This document shows positions 31,470 to 45,514 of a stretch of 64,000 nt of DNA, piece by piece. A model generated the notes under the pieces. That model had not been told where the DNA came from. It was given only the letters and a program-made list of their open reading frames with translations, and made no database searches. The position numbers and the translations under genes were made by a program. The DNA is from Chondrilla cf. caribensis (lineage: Eukaryota; Porifera; Demospongiae; Chondrillida; Chondrillidae). Within the stretch, counting starts at the first letter, position 1, and each line of letters starts with the position of its first letter. The stretch spans positions 3,569,018 to 3,633,017 of the forward strand of contig OZ026551.1 of the NCBI GenBank assembly GCA_964020155.1. Direction: 5' to 3'.

Positions 31470-33560
31470 TGTCTGAGACGACTTCCATGGTGGCATGTTA
31501 CTTCCACATGACCAGACTATTCAGAATCATCCAACGTTATTACTTGTGATCGCCTCGTCCCAAGACCCCTAAGCGCCCCTTGAGGAAATTGGGTCTGCTG
31601 TGACCAATAGGACAGTTCTATCCACTCTGTGACTTATAACCATGCATGTTGGATTGCCAATCACAGTGCTCAGTAGCTGTGTAAGGGATACACAGAGCTA
31701 GGCTATACTGAGAAGAATTTACTAGAATGGGTTCACGAAATGACTACTCATATAATGCCTAAATACCATCCCCGGGGGGCCACAGGGGCTGTAGTGTCAC
31801 TGCTACTGCTGTTTCTCACTTCTTTCTTTCCTGCTTCTTCTTCAATTTTTTGATATTTTCTATTTACCATGAACTGGAGGAGAACTGCTTCCATTTGCTG
31901 TCACGTTTATGGGAGATTTCGGTACTTCTCCAAGAGGTCCAAGAAGGTCATTTGCCTTCCTTGCACCTCAGACCACTTTACTTGCTCAGAAATGGGTATA
32001 TGTTTATGCTTTTAATGACCTGTCACAAAGCATAAAACAAATAGATAATATATCATTCCCTAGCCCTAAGTGAGTCATACCAGAACTACGTAGACCAATC
32101 ATGAGTCTTGTAAAATTACATCCACATTGTATGATGTGAGTTGGGTGTGTACTTTGTCCATAAGAACCCTCATGCCATACAGATGCTGGATATTAATTGA
32201 TGTTGTGAAGGTTCCAATTATGGGTTCACTTGGTGACCTACAAGGAGACATGTTAAATTCCCACTGATCAAATTTTCTCTTGTGAGAGGGCAGACAATTC
32301 CTACATGTGGCAATGTATACAAATGTAGTGTGGTCATCCCGAAGCGACACTGGGAATTGATTGTGGCAACACATGAAATCTGAAAGTACTGAAGCAGCAA
32401 ATGATCAGAAGATTCATTCCTATAGATCTGTGCACATCAATTCAAAATTGAAGATCATGGATCTGGTATTAATGTAGTTGTTTAGCTCATGTACGTCATA
32501 TGTGGGTTCTTAAAACAACAGCCTTAGTCTAGTATCTAAATATGAACACTATAGCTGAGTGGGAAATTGTGATCAATGACATGTAATCACAATGATGTCA
32601 GTCACCACCAGTTTAGCAGTGAATCCAGAGGGATGTACAGGGAGAAGTGAGTATTGGTGTTAGTTAACATTAATATTATGTGTCAACGGACCTTGGAGAG
32701 ACGTACAATTATGAAACTGGTTACCAAATTCTGTATCACCACCAAAGGGGTGTCTATGCATGAGGTTTGGAACTGTATAAATGTACTGGAGTTGCTAAAG
32801 TGACCACAAATATATTACCCTAACCCTACAGTTAGACAAGCCTTCACTAAATTATGCAGATCACAAGCTCTTAATTGCCACATTTTTGTTTATTTTGTCT
32901 GTCCTAACTCTATGATTTTCATAATAAATGGATCAATTCCTGCTGAGGTCAAGGGCCGTTTTGGCTAAAACTAATGATGACTATAAATATTTTTATGCAC
33001 ATTTAACCTGTGATTTAGGACTGTGGATCTTGGATTGTAACAGTTTGCGATTTGATATAGTATTGTGAGCGTCTATAAAAACGACTAAATCTCATTACTT
33101 ATCCACAGTTAACAACAAGAGCTAAGTTGGACACCTTTGGCGACTTACAAGATCGGGAATTCAAGAAACAGTCATCGAGAATGAAGTGTGAGTTAGACAT
33201 AGACTAGTACTGCTGCTGCACGACATTCATATCCGTGCATGGCAGGAGGGCAAGGTGCTGTTTTCCACTACACATGGACGGATTGAGTAACACATCTGCT
33301 CCGCCGGTACCATGATTTGCGCACTAGATAATAAAATGGCTGTCCCGTGTTTACGGAATGGTTTGAATGTGAGGTTTGTACTACGTAGAACGTACATTAT
33401 GCCCAATTCCTATTTTCTACTCTAGTGAGACAGAAGAGATTATAGACAATGAGTTTGAACTCGAACACGCATCCATCGACGAAAGAAGCAAAGGGAGTCT
33501 GACAGGTGACATTTAAACGTGACCGATAAAGGAGGCGTGGAAGCCATCTGAGACCATAGA
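31470..33560. repeat. Right arm of the large inverted repeat
   Basis: Inverted match to 29470-31340 with small insertions and deletions. A perfect hairpin (GATATTGTATACTTA and complement) lies at 33553-33592. Confidence 0.8.
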
Positions 33561-36500
33561 TATTGTATACTTACGTGAGTATACAATATCCATGCTGACA
33601 CTAAGGCAAAATGACCCTCTGAGACGGTTTCCACGATACGTGACTTCCACATGTACATTACTTGTAATCGCCTCGTCCCAAGACCCACAAGTGCCCCTTG
33701 TGGAAATTGGGTCTGCTGTGACACAATAGGACAGTTCTATCAGCTCTATCACTTATAACCATATTGGATTGCCAATCACAGTGCTCAGTAGCTGTGTAAG
33801 GGGTACACTTAGGCTATGCTGAAAAGAAGAAGTTAGAATGGGTTCATAAGACGACTGCTCTAAATGCCTAAATACCATTCCCTGGGGCCACAGGGGCTGT
33901 AGTAACACTGCTACTGTTGTTTCTCACTTCCAACTTCCCTGTTTCTTCGATTTCTTTGATTCCTACATGTGGCAATGTACAAATGTTATGTGTGGTCATC
34001 CCGAAGTGACACTGGGGATTGATTGTGGCAACACATGAAGTCTTGAAGTACTGAAGCAGCAACTGATCAGAAGATTCATTCCTAGATCTGTGCACATCAA
34101 TTCAACCTTAAAGATTATGGATCTGATATTAATGTAGTTGTTTATATAGCTCATATACATTCTATGTGGGTTCTTAAAACAACAGCCTAATATCTAAATA
34201 AGGACAATTATAGCTTAGGGGGAAATTGTGATCAATAACATGTAATCACAATGATCTTGTCAGTCACCACCAGTTTAGCAGTGAATCCAGAGGGATGTAC
34301 AGGGAGAAGTGAGTATTAGTGTTAGTTAACATTAATATGTGTCTGACTCAGCAGACCTTGAAGAGACATGCAGTTGTAACCCATTATGAAACTGGTTACC
34401 AAATTCTGTATCGCCACTGAAGGGGGTGTCTATGCATGAGGATTGGAACTGTTTGAATGTACTGGAGTTGATACTGACCGCATATACGTTTTCATGCACA
34501 TTTAACCTGCAATTTGAGACTGTGCATCTTGGATTGTAATAGTTTGTGATTTGATATGGTATTGTGAACATCTATACATCTGACTGCAGGTGTTGCCACA
34601 ATCAATCCCCAGTGTCACTTCGGGATGACCACACGTGACATTTGTACATTGCCACATGTAGGAATTGTCTGCCCTCTCACAAGAGAAACTTCATCACTGG
34701 GAAATTAACATGTCTTCTTGTAGTTCACCAACCCATGATGTGAACCTTCACAACCTCAGTTAATATCCAGCATCTGTATGGCATGAGGGTTTTTATGAAC
34801 AAAGTACACACCCAACTTTGTTATACAATGCATGGGGATGTGATTTCTGTACCAATTCGTGCAATTCATGTGCCAAACGCCTGTGAAGGATTGGAATATA
34901 CAGTAATTCGGGTATTTTGGGACGGAGGCGATTACTAAACACTGGAAATTACCAGACCTAATACGTAGAGTATGATCTTTCAAGTTTCCATCACTGAGTG
35001 ACGCATGGGGGAATATAACTATAAACATAAATAACCCCCTGCCTTAGTCTCATGTTCACCCACTTAACCTGTTTGACTCACATTTTTTTATTTTTCCCCC
35101 TTTTTTGGCCTTACCAGGCCTTATTGTTCATATGAACTCTATCAAACCTGTATCCTAGGCTCAGACAACACTATAAAGACTTCAGGTAGAACATACGTAC
35201 TATTGTTTCACCTCTATATGCCTTTACACTTCAATAATTGATATCTCCCCCCAATGCCAGTAACCTTGATGTCGACGATGAACGATACAAAGAGTACCTA
35301 TCTTCTGACAAAGAATCATCATATAACTGACAAAACAGCCCCAACCCTCCTAACGCCTAAGTGGTGTAAGGTGAACCGTAGAAATCCACCTTCGTGTTAC
35401 CGTAATTTGGGAAATTAATGCGCTGTTCAAATAATGCGAACTGCACAAAATGTAGCCATTGAAATATTAATGCTTGTCTAAATGATGCAAGGCTTAGCAC
35501 AGACACAGGCACTTTTCCACCCCTCGGCGTCTCTTCGGGAGTGTCTAGCTAGCTAGACTAACTCCCTTTGTTTCATTCTTTCGTCGATGGACGTGTGAGT
35601 TCAAAACTCAGTGTCTATAATCTCTGTCTCGCTAGAGTAGAAGAAAGGAATTTGGCCTTATGTAAGTTCTACACACCTCACATTCGCAACATTCCGTAAA
35701 CACGGGAACAGCCATTTTATTACAGTATCTAGTGTGCGATTGATCACGGTACCGGCGGTACAGATGTGTTATTCAATCCGTCCATGTGTAGCGGAAAACA
35801 GCACCTTGCCCTCCACGGATATGAATGTCGTGCAGCAGCAGTACTAGTCTATTTCTAACTCACACTTCATTCTCGATGACTGTGTCTTGAATTCCCGATC
35901 TTGTAAGTTGCCAAAGGTGTAAAACTTAGCTCTTGTTGTTAACTGTGGACAAGCACTGAGGTTCAGTCGCTTATATAGACATTCACAATACTATATCAAA
36001 TCACAAACTATTACAATCCAAGATCCCCAGTCTCAAATTGCAGGTTAAATGTGCATAAAGATATACGTATATGTGGTCAGTAACAACTCCAATACATTTA
36101 TACAGTTCCAAACCTCATGCATAGACACCCCTTTGGTGGTGATACAGAATTCGGTAACCAGTTCATAATTGGTTACAACTGCATGTATCTCAAAGGTCCG
36201 TTGAAACATAATGTTAACTAACACCAATACTCATTTCTCCCTGTACATCCCTCTGGATTCACTGCTAAACTGGTGGTGACTGACAAGATCATTGTGATTA
36301 CATGTCATTGACACAATTTCCCACTCAGCTATAGTGTCCTCATTTAGATACAAGGCTGTATCAGTTAGGCTAATACTAGGCTGTTGTTTTAAGAACCCAC
36401 ATAGAACATATAATATGAGCTAAACAACTCCATTAATACCAGATCCATAATCTTTAAGGTTGAATTAATGTGTACAGATCTAGGAATGAATCTTCTGATC

Positions 36501-36944
36501 AGTTGCTGTTTCAGTTCTTTAAGATTTGCCACAATCAATCCCCAGTGTCACTTCGGGATGAGCACACGAGACATTTGTATACATTGCCACATGTAGGAAT
36601 TGTCTGCCCTCTCACAAGAGAAAATTTCATCACTGGGAAATTAACATGTCTTCTTGTAGTTCACCAACCCATGATGTGAACCTTCACAACCTCAGTTAAT
36701 ATCCAGCATCTGTATGGCGTGAGGGTTCTTATGGACAATGCATGTGGATGTGATTTCTGTACCAATTCGTGCATTTCATGTGCCAAACACATTACTCCAC
36801 CTTATTTTTGAGAATGAACTGTGACGGACCAACTGCTTTGCTGTCTGTCGCTCCACTATATTCATCACCATCTATTGAAACAGTGGACTATATTTCTGAA
36901 CCTAGGAATTCTAACTATTAATAGAGTAGCTAATGAACAATTGG
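33561..36944. repeat. Further direct and inverted copies of the same blocks
   Basis: 33650-34350 repeats 31545-32690 in the same direction with deletions. 35560-36740 repeats the 29570-30730 order. This is a mosaic of one repeat family with no convincing gene apart from small remnants. Confidence 0.7.
34830..35028 (-). pseudogene. Remnant related to the secreted-protein repeat unit
   Basis: Similar to 36945-37150. Shared pieces include TCGGGTATTTTGGGACGGAG on the plus strand. The coding frame is unclear. Confidence 0.4.
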
Positions 36945-37150
36945 GGTAGTTACCTGGAGATCAGCTGTAGTCAACCCTGACACTACATAATCCAACTGCC
37001 ACATGTGAAGGGTTGGAATATTGAGTAATGTCGGGTATTTTGGGACGGAGGCAATTACTGGACATTGGAAATTACCAGCTGCAGGGCTAGTACAAATATA
37101 TGTATGTGGAGTATGATCTCTGAAATTTCCATCACTGACTGACGTATGGG
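36945..37150 (-). pseudogene. Diverged copy of the secreted-protein 3-prime exon
   Basis: The minus strand ends with SNPSHVAVGLCSVRVDYS and a stop, then a CTCCAG|GTAAC donor. This matches the ends of genes A and B (RVATGLCSAYIYPC, stop, CTTCAG|GTAAG). The upstream coding part does not match. Confidence 0.5.
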
Positions 37151-37813
37151 GATATATTCTTCATAATGTGTGGGTTTCAGCTAAAAGTAGCAATTCTCCT
37201 ACTTTTTTCAACACCTAATGATTTCTGCCATTTTTTCATATTACTGCCCGTCTAAGTCTAAAAATATACAATCAATCCACTCATGGCATAATTATTCTAT
37301 ATTTATATCATCAAAATGCATATTATTTTGAAGCTTAACATGTGAGCAATGTTGTAGAAACATAATGGCAATGTCCTCATGTGCATGACAAAACATGCCA
37401 TGCTTCCAACATACTGAGGAGGCAGTTTCTGGACATACATTAGGTAGTTATCGGACACTGCTTGGAGAAAACATTACGTGTGCTGTTAACGATTAGGTAA
37501 ATGCATGGAGTTTAAAAATCTATTTCACCTTCCCCACAACTTAATAGTAGCCAAAAGGGATTGCAAGAGATAGTAAGAGACAAGAATACCACTATTATAG
37601 CTATGGACAAAATGGTGATTTTATAGTAACTGTTTCTGTTATAGAAAAATTGGTGCAGCTTTGATTCCATCAAAAAAACAATTATAGCATGTCATTCAAA
37701 ACATTGGGAATTGAACATACACTTAAATATTTATTAAAGTCCAACCTAAACTATATTTTACGGGGTTCTAATACGTTGTCCAGAAATAGCATACCCCTCC
37801 AGTAATTGCGGTT
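37151..37813. other. No recognised gene
   Basis: AT-rich spacer before the duplicated SLC3-like segment. No clear coding pattern. Confidence 0.5.
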
Positions 37814-38159
37814 TACCTTAGATTATTGTTCGTGAACTCCTTCAGTTCGTACGCGATCGACGTCAAATACTCCTGTCCTCCTCAGCGGCACCTGTGGAGT
37901 GTCTTAATGGGATTGGCGTTTCGTTTGAGGCCATTCTTCTAAAACTCGAAGGAAACAGTAACATCCGCTGTACTTGAAAGTCACCATTTTCGTGACACGT
38001 TTACAGACGAATACGATTCATTTGACGCGGCGAATTCGAATAAAGTGCGAAGTGTCATGTAAAGATTATAAGCAATAGGAATACCCTTGCATTATAATAC
38101 TAGGATTATACAGGTACAACATCTACTATACCCGTGCAGTACTACAGTCAAAACAGGGA

Positions 38160-38430
38160 TGTATCGCAAAAATTCAACGCAATACAGTGTACACATAAGT
38201 ACAATACAGTACAGAGATGTACAACACGGTGCACAGATGTAAATATATACAACATAGTGCACATACGTATGTAAATATGTACAACACAGTGCACAGAAGT
38301 AAATATGTACAACACAGTGCACAGGTGTAAATATGTACAACACAGTGCGCATACTGTACATACATACAACATAGTATACAGATGTACAACACAGTGCACA
38401 TACATACATACATACAACACAGTACACATG
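38160..38430. repeat. GTACAACACAGTGCAC minisatellite, second copy
   Basis: The 3-prime flank of the SLC3-like gene. It is longer than the array at 23395-23610, with extra units containing GTAAATATGTACAACACAG. Confidence 0.85.
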
Positions 38431-38511
38431 TTTACATGATTACAATGTGACACAGCTTGATACAAACAAATACAGCCATAATCTACTGCATACTGACAAG
38501 CATAATTCACA

Positions 38512-40584
38512 TCACATCCACTTGTCTGATCTCCCTTCAACTACAATGGCCTCATATGGTTTCAACATGATGGACTGGGTTGATATGGTAGCGTTAGCTG
38601 CATCCATCAATGAGGAGAGGATGAGTTTCCCACTGGGTACAAAGCTATTCACATCAGCAGACAGTGTCACTGTGTCCCCACTAAAATTAATGGCAACCAC
38701 GTAGCGATTCTTACACACAATCACCCCTTCTCTGCAGTATCGAAGAAATACAAGGGTTTTCTACGTGGCACTCAGATTCTTGTACATTCCATGTTGAAAT
38801 TCTGGATGGTTTCTAAGGAGGACTAGCTGATGGTAGAGGCTCAGTATGGACTTGGGGTCAGCCTTAAGTGTCTCCACATTTAATTTTGCAATCACGCTGC
38901 TATTAGGGAGGGGCAGCCAAGGTTTTGCATCGGGAGTTGTAAAGCCAGCATGTATAGAGTTGTTCCACATCATAGGGGTCCTCTCTTTATCTCTTGGATA
39001 ATCTGTGTTGGTATCCCGACTGAGGTTCCTGGGGACTGGGACATCCTCCATCCCAAGCTCCTCCCCGTAGTAAGTAGTGGGTGTACCAGGGAGGAGGAGG
39101 AGGAGGACATTGAGGAGACGGGCCCTTTCAGGACCGGCTTTCGTTGCAATACGTGTGTTGTCATGGTTACCTAATACCCAATTAGGCCACCCAAATTCAG
39201 GTTGATTATCAATCCATGTCGCTATGACATTGGCAACAGATATCCCGGTCCACTCCCAATTCCCAAGTAGAAAAAAATTGAAAGGAAAAGTAAATTCAGG
39301 TTTTTCTTCCGTCCCAAAAAAGCTCATCACATTCTTGGGATCACTGTATATTTCTCCAATCATCAGCTTTTCACCATAAGAATCAAGAAGCTTTCTCCAA
39401 CGATGAACAACAGCATGGATTTCAGGATAGTCCTTGGTATAGTTATGATAGAACGAATTGTACGATATCTCTTTTTGATTAGGGTACAGTGCTTCATTAC
39501 GAAGTAGTGGGTCCTCAAAAAGATGAGCAATAGCATCCACACGAAAGCCATCCACGCCCAAATCCAACCAAAATCGCAAATTGTCGTCCAAGGCATCGAG
39601 AACATCAGGATTCCTGAAGTTGAGGTCAGGCTGTTGTACAGTAAACTGGTGGAGGTAGTACTGCTTGGTAGTCTCATCATACTCCCACATGCTCCCCCCG
39701 AAAACACTGTACCAGTTGTTAGGAGGCACAGGTTTCCCATCGGAAGAATAATTGAAAGGAGAAGCCCAAATGTACCAGTTTCGTTTCGGATTGGTCAAAC
39801 TAGATCGACTCTCTTTGAACCACGCATGTTCATCTGAGGTATGATTGGGAACAAAGTCCATGAGCAGTTTTATCCCCTTCTGGTGTGCAGCACTCAACAG
39901 TCGCTTGAAATCTTCCAGTGTACCGAACAGGGGATTGATAGCAGTGTAGTCAGCCACATCATAACCTGAATCAGCCATGGGGGAGTAGTAAATGGGATTC
40001 AACCATATTCCCCTCACACCGAGGTACTCCAGGTAATCCAGACGATGCATGATCCCAGTTAAGTCCCCAGTTCCACTTCCACTGGTGTCTTGAAACGTTT
40101 GTGGGTAAATCTGATATATGACTGTCGTTTTCCACCAAGGAAGAGAGCTACTGGTTGCAGGTGGTGAGTTGTTGGGTTGCTTCACAGCAACGGACACGCT
40201 AATAGCTACCACAATACAGACAAGTGCTATAATGGTTGCTGTTATGCCGAAGCCGAGCAGAAAACAGCATCGAAAGCCGTGTACGTTAGCCCGGAAAGGA
40301 AATCGCTTTCTTTGTCGAGATTGGTGCTGATCCGAATCCGAAGGCGCGCCCCATAGTAAAGCTGCCTCGTCAGATTCGTCTTCTCCGTTTACGCCCAGTC
40401 CTTTCAAATGTTCCCCCTCAACTTCGTCAGGTTTATTTGTGTGCGGGGACGAATCTTGTCCGGTGTCCACTCTACCTCCATCAGAACCACGACCAGCTGC
40501 AGAATTCACTAGTTCGCCATCGGATCGAGATAATTCCCCCTGTTCTGGGACTCTTGTGCTCGGCTGCAAACCTTCCAACTCCAT
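38512..40584 (-). CDS. SLC3A1 (rBAT)/alpha-glucosidase-like type II membrane protein, premature stop
   Basis: Intronless frame of 607 codons from the ATG at 40582-40584 to TAG at 38761-38763. The same frame then stays open for 82 more codons to TGA at 38512-38514, which would give about 690 residues, near the size of rBAT. Residues 1-105 are acidic and cytosolic. 107-133 is one membrane segment (CCFLLGFGITATIIALVCIV). A GH13 domain follows from residue 150, keeping the catalytic set Asp350 (DGFRVDA), Glu411 (IGEIYS) and Asp475 (GNHDNTR). rBAT-type heavy chains escort amino-acid transporters. No Cys occurs between membrane and GH13, although SLC3 proteins normally use one there to bond the light chain. 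A membrane glucosidase is therefore an alternative. The stop is CAG in the partial copy (23934-23936). Confidence 0.85.
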
Positions 40585-41911
40585 CGATTTTACGAACCAC
40601 GCCCTTTCTTCTATAATTAAGGGGAATTACTCCGAATCAAAACAAACTTATGTCAACTATTTTTATAGCAAATTATATACGTTCTGTAGACGCGTGATTT
40701 TATTCATATAATGTACCATATGTATATGTGGTTATCTATTACTGTCAATTATGATCAGTAATAGTGCAATGCCATTTATTAGTTAGATTGACATTTTTAC
40801 AAATTAATTTCCTATTCTTCGGTGCATGGTCATTTTACTACCAGAGATGTCCCCATGTTGAAGGGAGGGGAAGTATTCTAGCGACTGGTCAATGGTATTT
40901 AATCAATTATATTATAATTAAGCACACCTGTAATAGCTAATGCACCTTTGGTAGGGCTGTAAGAAATATAGTACCAGTACCTATATCTACAGACACATAG
41001 ATTTGACTGGCCAGCAATCAAGCCAAAGCATCTGTATTGTGTGTATTTGAGCACATTCACAGAACATGCATATAAAAACAGCAAGTACAAATCCTGCACG
41101 TTGAAATGGAGCATACTGAATACCAAGAAATGTGATTAAGAACAGCAGATCCCCTATTTTGTTCAATGAATGTGTACATGTAAGTGGTCGGTGGGACTAA
41201 ATTTCTATGTAGAGAACTTCCCAAAGACATCCAGCTGGCAATCTGTGAGGAACACCTAAGTAATATTATACTATGATGGCCATTAATTATTTCAGTTGGT
41301 CCATATATGTATACATGTGTATCCTGAATTGTTCCTGTACGCGTACGTCCAGGCACTGAGCTTTGCAAGATTTAATGAGTATAATAATAATATATATATG
41401 TATAATAATAATAATAATTGTGTGTGTACATGTGCATGAATTATATTTAATTCTCCTTTCCATTGTTTGATTTATTATATTCAGTTTTTGTCATGTACTG
41501 GCATGTAATAATGTTTCTTCAATAATTGCAATATATATACACCTTCACATTTCGCACACTGCTTCTGATTTCAATTATTCATTCTTAAATTTGATGCTAT
41601 CAATGTTATCATACACGTATGTCATGTAAAAAATAGTACACATAAAAAGCTTTCAATATTTACAAAGAAAAAAGATATTAAAGCGACAAAAGATTCCTAA
41701 ATAGTTGAACAAGTTTTTAGCTTGAATTACTTGTTTATCTGCATTTTTGTTACAGTATCTCGTCCAAAATAACATGGGAACATAGGGAATGCAAGGGACC
41801 TATAGATGCTAACTAGGTATAAAATCTGATCAGAACCAGCAACCTAGGCGTGATTTGTTCATCACACACGTGCTCTTCTAGTGAGTGTAGAACTAGTAGT
41901 ATTGCCTTGAG
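40585..41911. other. Intergenic, no recognised gene
   Basis: The 5-prime side of the SLC3-like gene and the 3-prime side of the P450. AT-rich, with TAA-triplet runs near 41380-41420. The last 130 bp recur at 49660-49790 beside the P450 remnant. Confidence 0.55.
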
Positions 41912-42124
41912 CTAGTCATACAGAGATGTGAGTTTCAGCCAAATTCCGTCTTTGGATTTCAGTACAACTCCAGGTTTCATTTCTGGTGTCTTCAGTGGAT
42001 CAAGAGATACGGAGAACCTGTTGGAGAAGACAACATTACTTTTAATTAGATATACAGGGGGGTGGACCACACACACAAACTCAGACATGCACATTCATAA
42101 ACACACACATGGACGCGCGTACGC

Positions 42125-42161
<37 letters not shown>

Positions 42162-42177
42162 AACACATACACACATG

Positions 42178-42250
<73 letters not shown>

Positions 42251-43600
42251 TGCTAAAATATTTGCTATCACAGCTTTTTCTTCGTTTATAGCAAACAACT
42301 GACCAATACAATTTCTACAATAACATAAGAATACAACACTCATGGCTGAGAAGTAAAGAGGATATTTTCAATTCAATGTATACTATGTATGTTAGAACTG
42401 CTACAAATAATGCTGACAGACTGTCAGTAATCTACAATTTATTGCACAACAAACAGTTCCATCACACTACACTTCATTGATGCTCTGAACATACAAATGT
42501 AAAAATTAATAATGATTAACTGCATGAATGAGCATATCACGCATATACGCTCGCCCGATTGACCAACCAACATGATAGACATAAATACAGTATAGATATC
42601 AATACATACATTGTGGGGTGTATGGGGTAGTGTACATGAGTTAAGATGATTCTCAGGGGATTCTCATTGACGTGTCACCAATTTATCTGGTAAACCTTTT
42701 AATCCACCACAATTTCCTAGTACCAATATAATGTACAAGTACCAATGAATATCCAGTTAAACCACCAAACTTGTTAATCCACCACATTCTTTGAAAACGA
42801 ACTGCAGCGGACTAACAAGAATTCACTGTAGTATGGTCATGTTGAGTGATGTTTGTCACCTTACACCATCAAATATGATGGTGTAAGGTGACATAATATT
42901 ATGTGCTATGATAAGGATATCCTACATTGATACTACTACTACTACTAGAATACCACAAGGATGTATGAAGATGAATAGAATAGTTAGTGATAAATCTTCC
43001 CAGAATACAATTAAATTTTTTGCCTTCAGTCTTCCTCCAGATTTCACAGAAGTAAAACCTGAGGATCTTGTCTTAGGTAGCGTTTTCCACTAAGTGAGGA
43101 TTTTTAAGGACTTCAATGTAACTATACGTTACAAATTATACAAAGACTGGTGTGCCATGCCAATGGTGATGATGTATTGGGCTGTTACCAGTCATTTCAC
43201 ACAAGCCTCTGACCTTGGACCTGCTGAGAAGGGAATGTAAGCAAAAGGATCCCGATCTTTAGAGTTCTCTGGAGTGAATCTCAGGGGATTGTACTCCTGT
43301 GGAATGAGGAGTGGAGGATGAAATAGAGGATGTAAGGTAAGGAGATGGTGGATGGCATAAACAATGAGTGTACTGTAATTCGGCATTGAAGGTACTTTTC
43401 ACTATACATTTCAACATACTGTGAAAAAGTATTATGTGTATTAACACATGCACGTTCATATGACATGGCATGTATGAACTGTACGTATTAATGCTCAATA
43501 ACTATACACACGTGAACGCATTCGCTTAATATGAATATTGCTATGCTATTGCATACAGTATACATGTGTATGTAAACCAACTGTTGCATGCACACATACA

Positions 43601-43649
<49 letters not shown>

Positions 43650-43867
43650 ACACACACACGCACACACATACACACACACACACACACCTACACACATGGA
43701 ATATTGCTATGTTATTGTGTACAGTATACATTGACATGTAAATCAACTCTTGCATGCACATACAAACATACACATATGCATACATGCACACACGTACACA
43801 CACATACATACACATTCCACCACAATGTCTACACACACACACACATGTACGTACACACACACACACA

Positions 43868-43941
<74 letters not shown>

Positions 43942-45396
43942 TGCAGATAACATGTAAAGATCTACTGTACATACTTACATACCTCAGGATTGTCCCAGAC
44001 TCTTGGGTTTCTATGGATACCAAATATTCCTATTGTAATCCAAGAACCTGCATATAATATATATGCAAACACACTTCTCAGGCCAAATATCATAACTTGT
44101 GTCTTGGTTCAGCAAAACATATAAGAAAGAAGTGTGCACACATCATCCCTGGAGCATAGGTCACTGATGTGCACATGGGAAACAGCACATGTCACCAGAC
44201 AGGTTTCATTGCTAGGATAAATCGACTGAGAACCAGGCAGGAAGTTAATTAAAGCAGGAAATTCGTCAACACTTTCAAATGCGCATGATATATTATATTG
44301 AACTACGTATCTGTACATACTCTGTATGAATTGTCTCTGCCAGGAGTGAAGTTAGTTGTACTCTCCTTAGGTGTGTTGCAGCAGATAAGGTGCTACTAAT
44401 TATGTAGACCTACACCCTCGGTAATACGTCAGCACTTTATATCTACTGCAGCACACCTAGGGAGGATGCAACTATTACTTAAAGTGTATAGACATAAGGA
44501 AGCAGGTTGTGATTGAAGTACCCTTCAGCTGTTCCAGTCTCAATGAACACCTAAGTCACTACCATTGAGATATACTCCACTGAGCACAAACGGTATTATT
44601 AACACAAATTACATCACAGCTTGTATCCTGAGGCGAAATAGACAGGTCCATAGTTGATCTCAAGGTCTACTGTGTTGTAAGTACTGCACACACCTTTGGG
44701 GACAAAGTACCCATCCAGGGTCATGTCTTGTGAAGCTTCTCTGTAGACAAGTGGAACAGGTGGATACAACCTCATGGCCTCCTTTATACACATGGTGGTG
44801 TAGTCCAGGGACTTCAGATCATCCCTACAAGAGACACAGACAGCAAACTATGCATCAGTAACCAGTAGTAAACAACAACAACCACAACAACTACAACCAC
44901 AACAACAACAACCTCACCACTCCAGCTCAACTCTGTCTCCCAGCACTTTAATCACTTCCTGTCTGCACTTCTCTTGATGTTCAGGATATTTAGCTAAACA
45001 GTACAAGGTCCAGCTAAGACCTGTGGTGGGTGGGAGTGGGGCCATGTGAAATGCACTGTATGTACACACACATACATGCATTTCTCTATAATATGGTTTA
45101 TTCATACAGAGTTGGCCATGGTCAGTGAACACCCTTAAAATTCCAATCAGAACCTACGTATTTGTGAATAAACTGCCAAGTCATGATACACATGTGTATA
45201 TGCTTCCATCTGATATCAATGGAAATCTCTAGACACAGAAATTTTATTACACCAAATGTTTCGGCAGCTGACTGATAACTTTGTTAGTGGTATGACTATA
45301 TATAGTGTCATACCACTAACAAAACAACCCTCTTTCTAGCGTAGGACTGCTACATACAGCCTTACCCCCCCACACACACACACACAACACACACAC

Positions 45397-45451
<55 letters not shown>

Positions 45452-45464
45452 CACACACACACAC

Positions 45465-45514
<50 letters not shown>

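Noticed and set aside
39363..39837. Overlapping frames on both strands of the SLC3-like gene
   Set aside because: Shadow frames of a conserved GH13 coding sequence.
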